A stretch of 64,000 bases of DNA from Lacinutrix algicola (lineage in GTDB: Bacteria; Bacteroidota; Bacteroidia; Flavobacteriales; Flavobacteriaceae): assembly GCF_001418085.1 (NCBI RefSeq), contig NZ_LIQH01000044.1, forward strand, positions 1 through 64,000. Direction: 5' to 3'. Positions within the stretch are counted from its first letter, which is position 1, and every line of letters begins with the position of its first letter. The notes beneath the pieces are model-generated. The model ran no database searches. It saw only the letters and a program-made list of their open reading frames with translations, and was not told where the DNA came from. The position numbers and the translations under genes are program-made. Below are positions 63,270-64,000 of the stretch, one piece after another.

Positions 63270-63395
63270 AACGTTGTTGTATATGGTTTGTTGCGTGGTT
63301 TAAGCAACTAATTTAGTAAATAATTACCGACCAAGAAAGTCCGCGAGGACTTTCGTAAGTAGGCGAGAAGCCAGCAATAAATTATATACGGTGTT
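63270..63395 (-). repeat. attC-like site 63 (class B)
   Basis: Last site in the window. GTT arm GTTGGCAGTA; its partner lies beyond the right edge and should read TACTGCCAAC. Confidence 0.87.
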
Positions 63396-63407
63396 GGCAG
63401 TAGTTTT

Positions 63408-64000
63408 TTATTCATAAGTCGGGTCGAATAACAATCCTTTATTTTGTTTTGCTTCTGCCTCGATTTCTTTTGTTGTTAATTCAGATAATTCTTCAAGCCT
63501 TTTACCAACAACAAAGTATGGTTTCTTCTTTTCGAATTGAGTTAATTCGAGTCTTACTACTTCTATTTTATCTATTAATTCCTTTATTTTTAAATCAGAA
63601 TCTGTAAGTTTTTTTTGAATTTCTTCTCTATTAGTTGTTTGTGTCAAGTCTGTCAAATTTAAATTTTCACTTAACTCAATTAGCTCGTTTTTTAATTCAG
63701 TGTTTGAAAAGTTATTCTTTGAAATATAATTGGTTATATGCTTGAGTTTAGCTTCAATTTTTTTAAGATAAGACCTTTCTACTTTTAAAGGTTCTAATTT
63801 TCTTAAGTTGTCATAGAAATGTATGTTTCTAGATTCTAATATATTAAAGAAGAAATGCTCTTGAATAACGGATTTAGTTAATGAGGGAATCCAATCTTTA
63901 TATATTGCTTCGTAAACTAAAAGCCATTCTTTATTATTTAAATTTTCAGTAGTTGCTAACTCTATAATTGAAGAAAAGTCAAAGGATTTAATTCTATTAT
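63408..64000 (-). CDS. Large cassette protein, start beyond the window (partial)
   Basis: The frame is open without a stop from the stop codon at 63408 to the right edge, about 196 codons, so the TTG at 63656 is not the real start. Readable C-terminal part: LLVYEAIYKDWIPSLTKSVI, then HFFFNILESRNIHFYDNLRK, a Lys/Glu-rich coiled coil, and DLKIKELIDKIEVVRLELTQ before the final GLLFDPTYE. Helical and soluble; not recognised. The cassette continues to the right, so the array does too. Confidence 0.75.
   Translation of the reverse strand, partial: NRIKSFDFSSIIELATTENLNNKEWLLVYEAIYKDWIPSLTKSVIQEHFFFNILESRNIHFYDNLRKLEPLKVERSYLKKIEAKLKHITNYISKNNFSNTELKNELIELSENLNLTDLTQTTNREEIQKKLTDSDLKIKELIDKIEVVRLELTQFEKKKPYFVVGKRLEELSELTTKEIEAEAKQNKGLLFDPTYE

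Noticed and set aside
6030-63395. CRISPR array or other regularly spaced repeat array
   Set aside because: Repeats are about 125 bp, structured, and the units between them are 195 bp to 3.7 kb with genes; there are no Cas genes and no short uniform spacers.
6030-63395. Family of MITEs or miniature inverted-repeat transposons
   Set aside because: MITE copies would have common ends and target duplications; here the end bases differ from unit to unit and match across the gene, not across the repeat.
1-64000. tRNA or rRNA genes
   Set aside because: No cloverleaf with GTTCRANNC-type arm or rRNA-like sequence was noticed on either strand.

Overview
Organism and overall picture. The window is AT-rich DNA from a Bacteroidota, most likely a marine-type member of the Flavobacteriaceae. 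The chromosomal anchor at the left end is typical of that family: a LolD-like ABC ATPase, a DUF5916 outer-membrane protein with a CBM9-like N-terminus, MsrA, and a small membrane protein. The species assignment is an inference from protein style.

Layout. Positions 1-4718 are ordinary chromosome. From 6030 to at least 63395 the window is one continuous array of gene cassettes, separated by 63 copies of an imperfect-palindrome element. Most copies are 122-128 bp and four are 187-189 bp. Every element starts (plus strand) with AAC, continues with a GTATAA-like box, carries a strong central hairpin, returns to a TTATAC-like box and ends with GTT. Essentially every gene between them lies on the minus strand, usually one gene per cassette. 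The decisive sign is that the 7 bases next to GTT on the left of a cassette are the reverse complement of the bases next to AAC on the right of the same cassette. By my reading 30 of 62 cassettes match at 10/10 and 26 more at 9/10. This is the relation expected if each cassette was once a circle with a single attC-type site, as in integrons. I therefore read the region as a large integron-like cassette array with unusual attC-like sites whose cores are not limited to GTTRRRY. No integrase gene lies in the window. From cassette polarity it would be expected to the right of 64000.

Contents. Cassettes carry: two CPBP intramembrane proteases (one beside a membrane LytTR regulator), an FRG-domain protein, a NUMOD4/HNH endonuclease, a RelE/ParE-type toxin-antitoxin pair, an AbiE-type toxin-antitoxin pair between direct repeats, a HEPN-like protein, an erythromycin-esterase-like fusion, a CrtC/AttH-like protein, and many exported, lipoprotein or membrane proteins of unknown function. 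Eighteen cassettes have no gene. Twelve of these are near copies of one roughly 195-bp sequence, and smaller families of three and two copies also occur. Several cassette genes are frameshifted or contain a stop.

Mobile element. Nine copies of one roughly 1300-bp IS3-family element (orfA/orfB, DDE) are scattered through the array. All nine lie in the same orientation, and in all nine the IS end is exactly 11 nt from the AAC of an attC-like site, i.e. just downstream of the core of a cassette and just upstream of its gene. This points to an IS that targets the cassette junction. Five of the six cassettes with mismatched ends contain an IS copy, which suggests recombination between IS copies has reshuffled the array.

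How the parts work together. The array looks like a storage and shuffling locus for accessory genes biased to the cell envelope and defence. The sites recombine cassettes, the sites themselves often supply the stop codon, and the IS exploits the sites.
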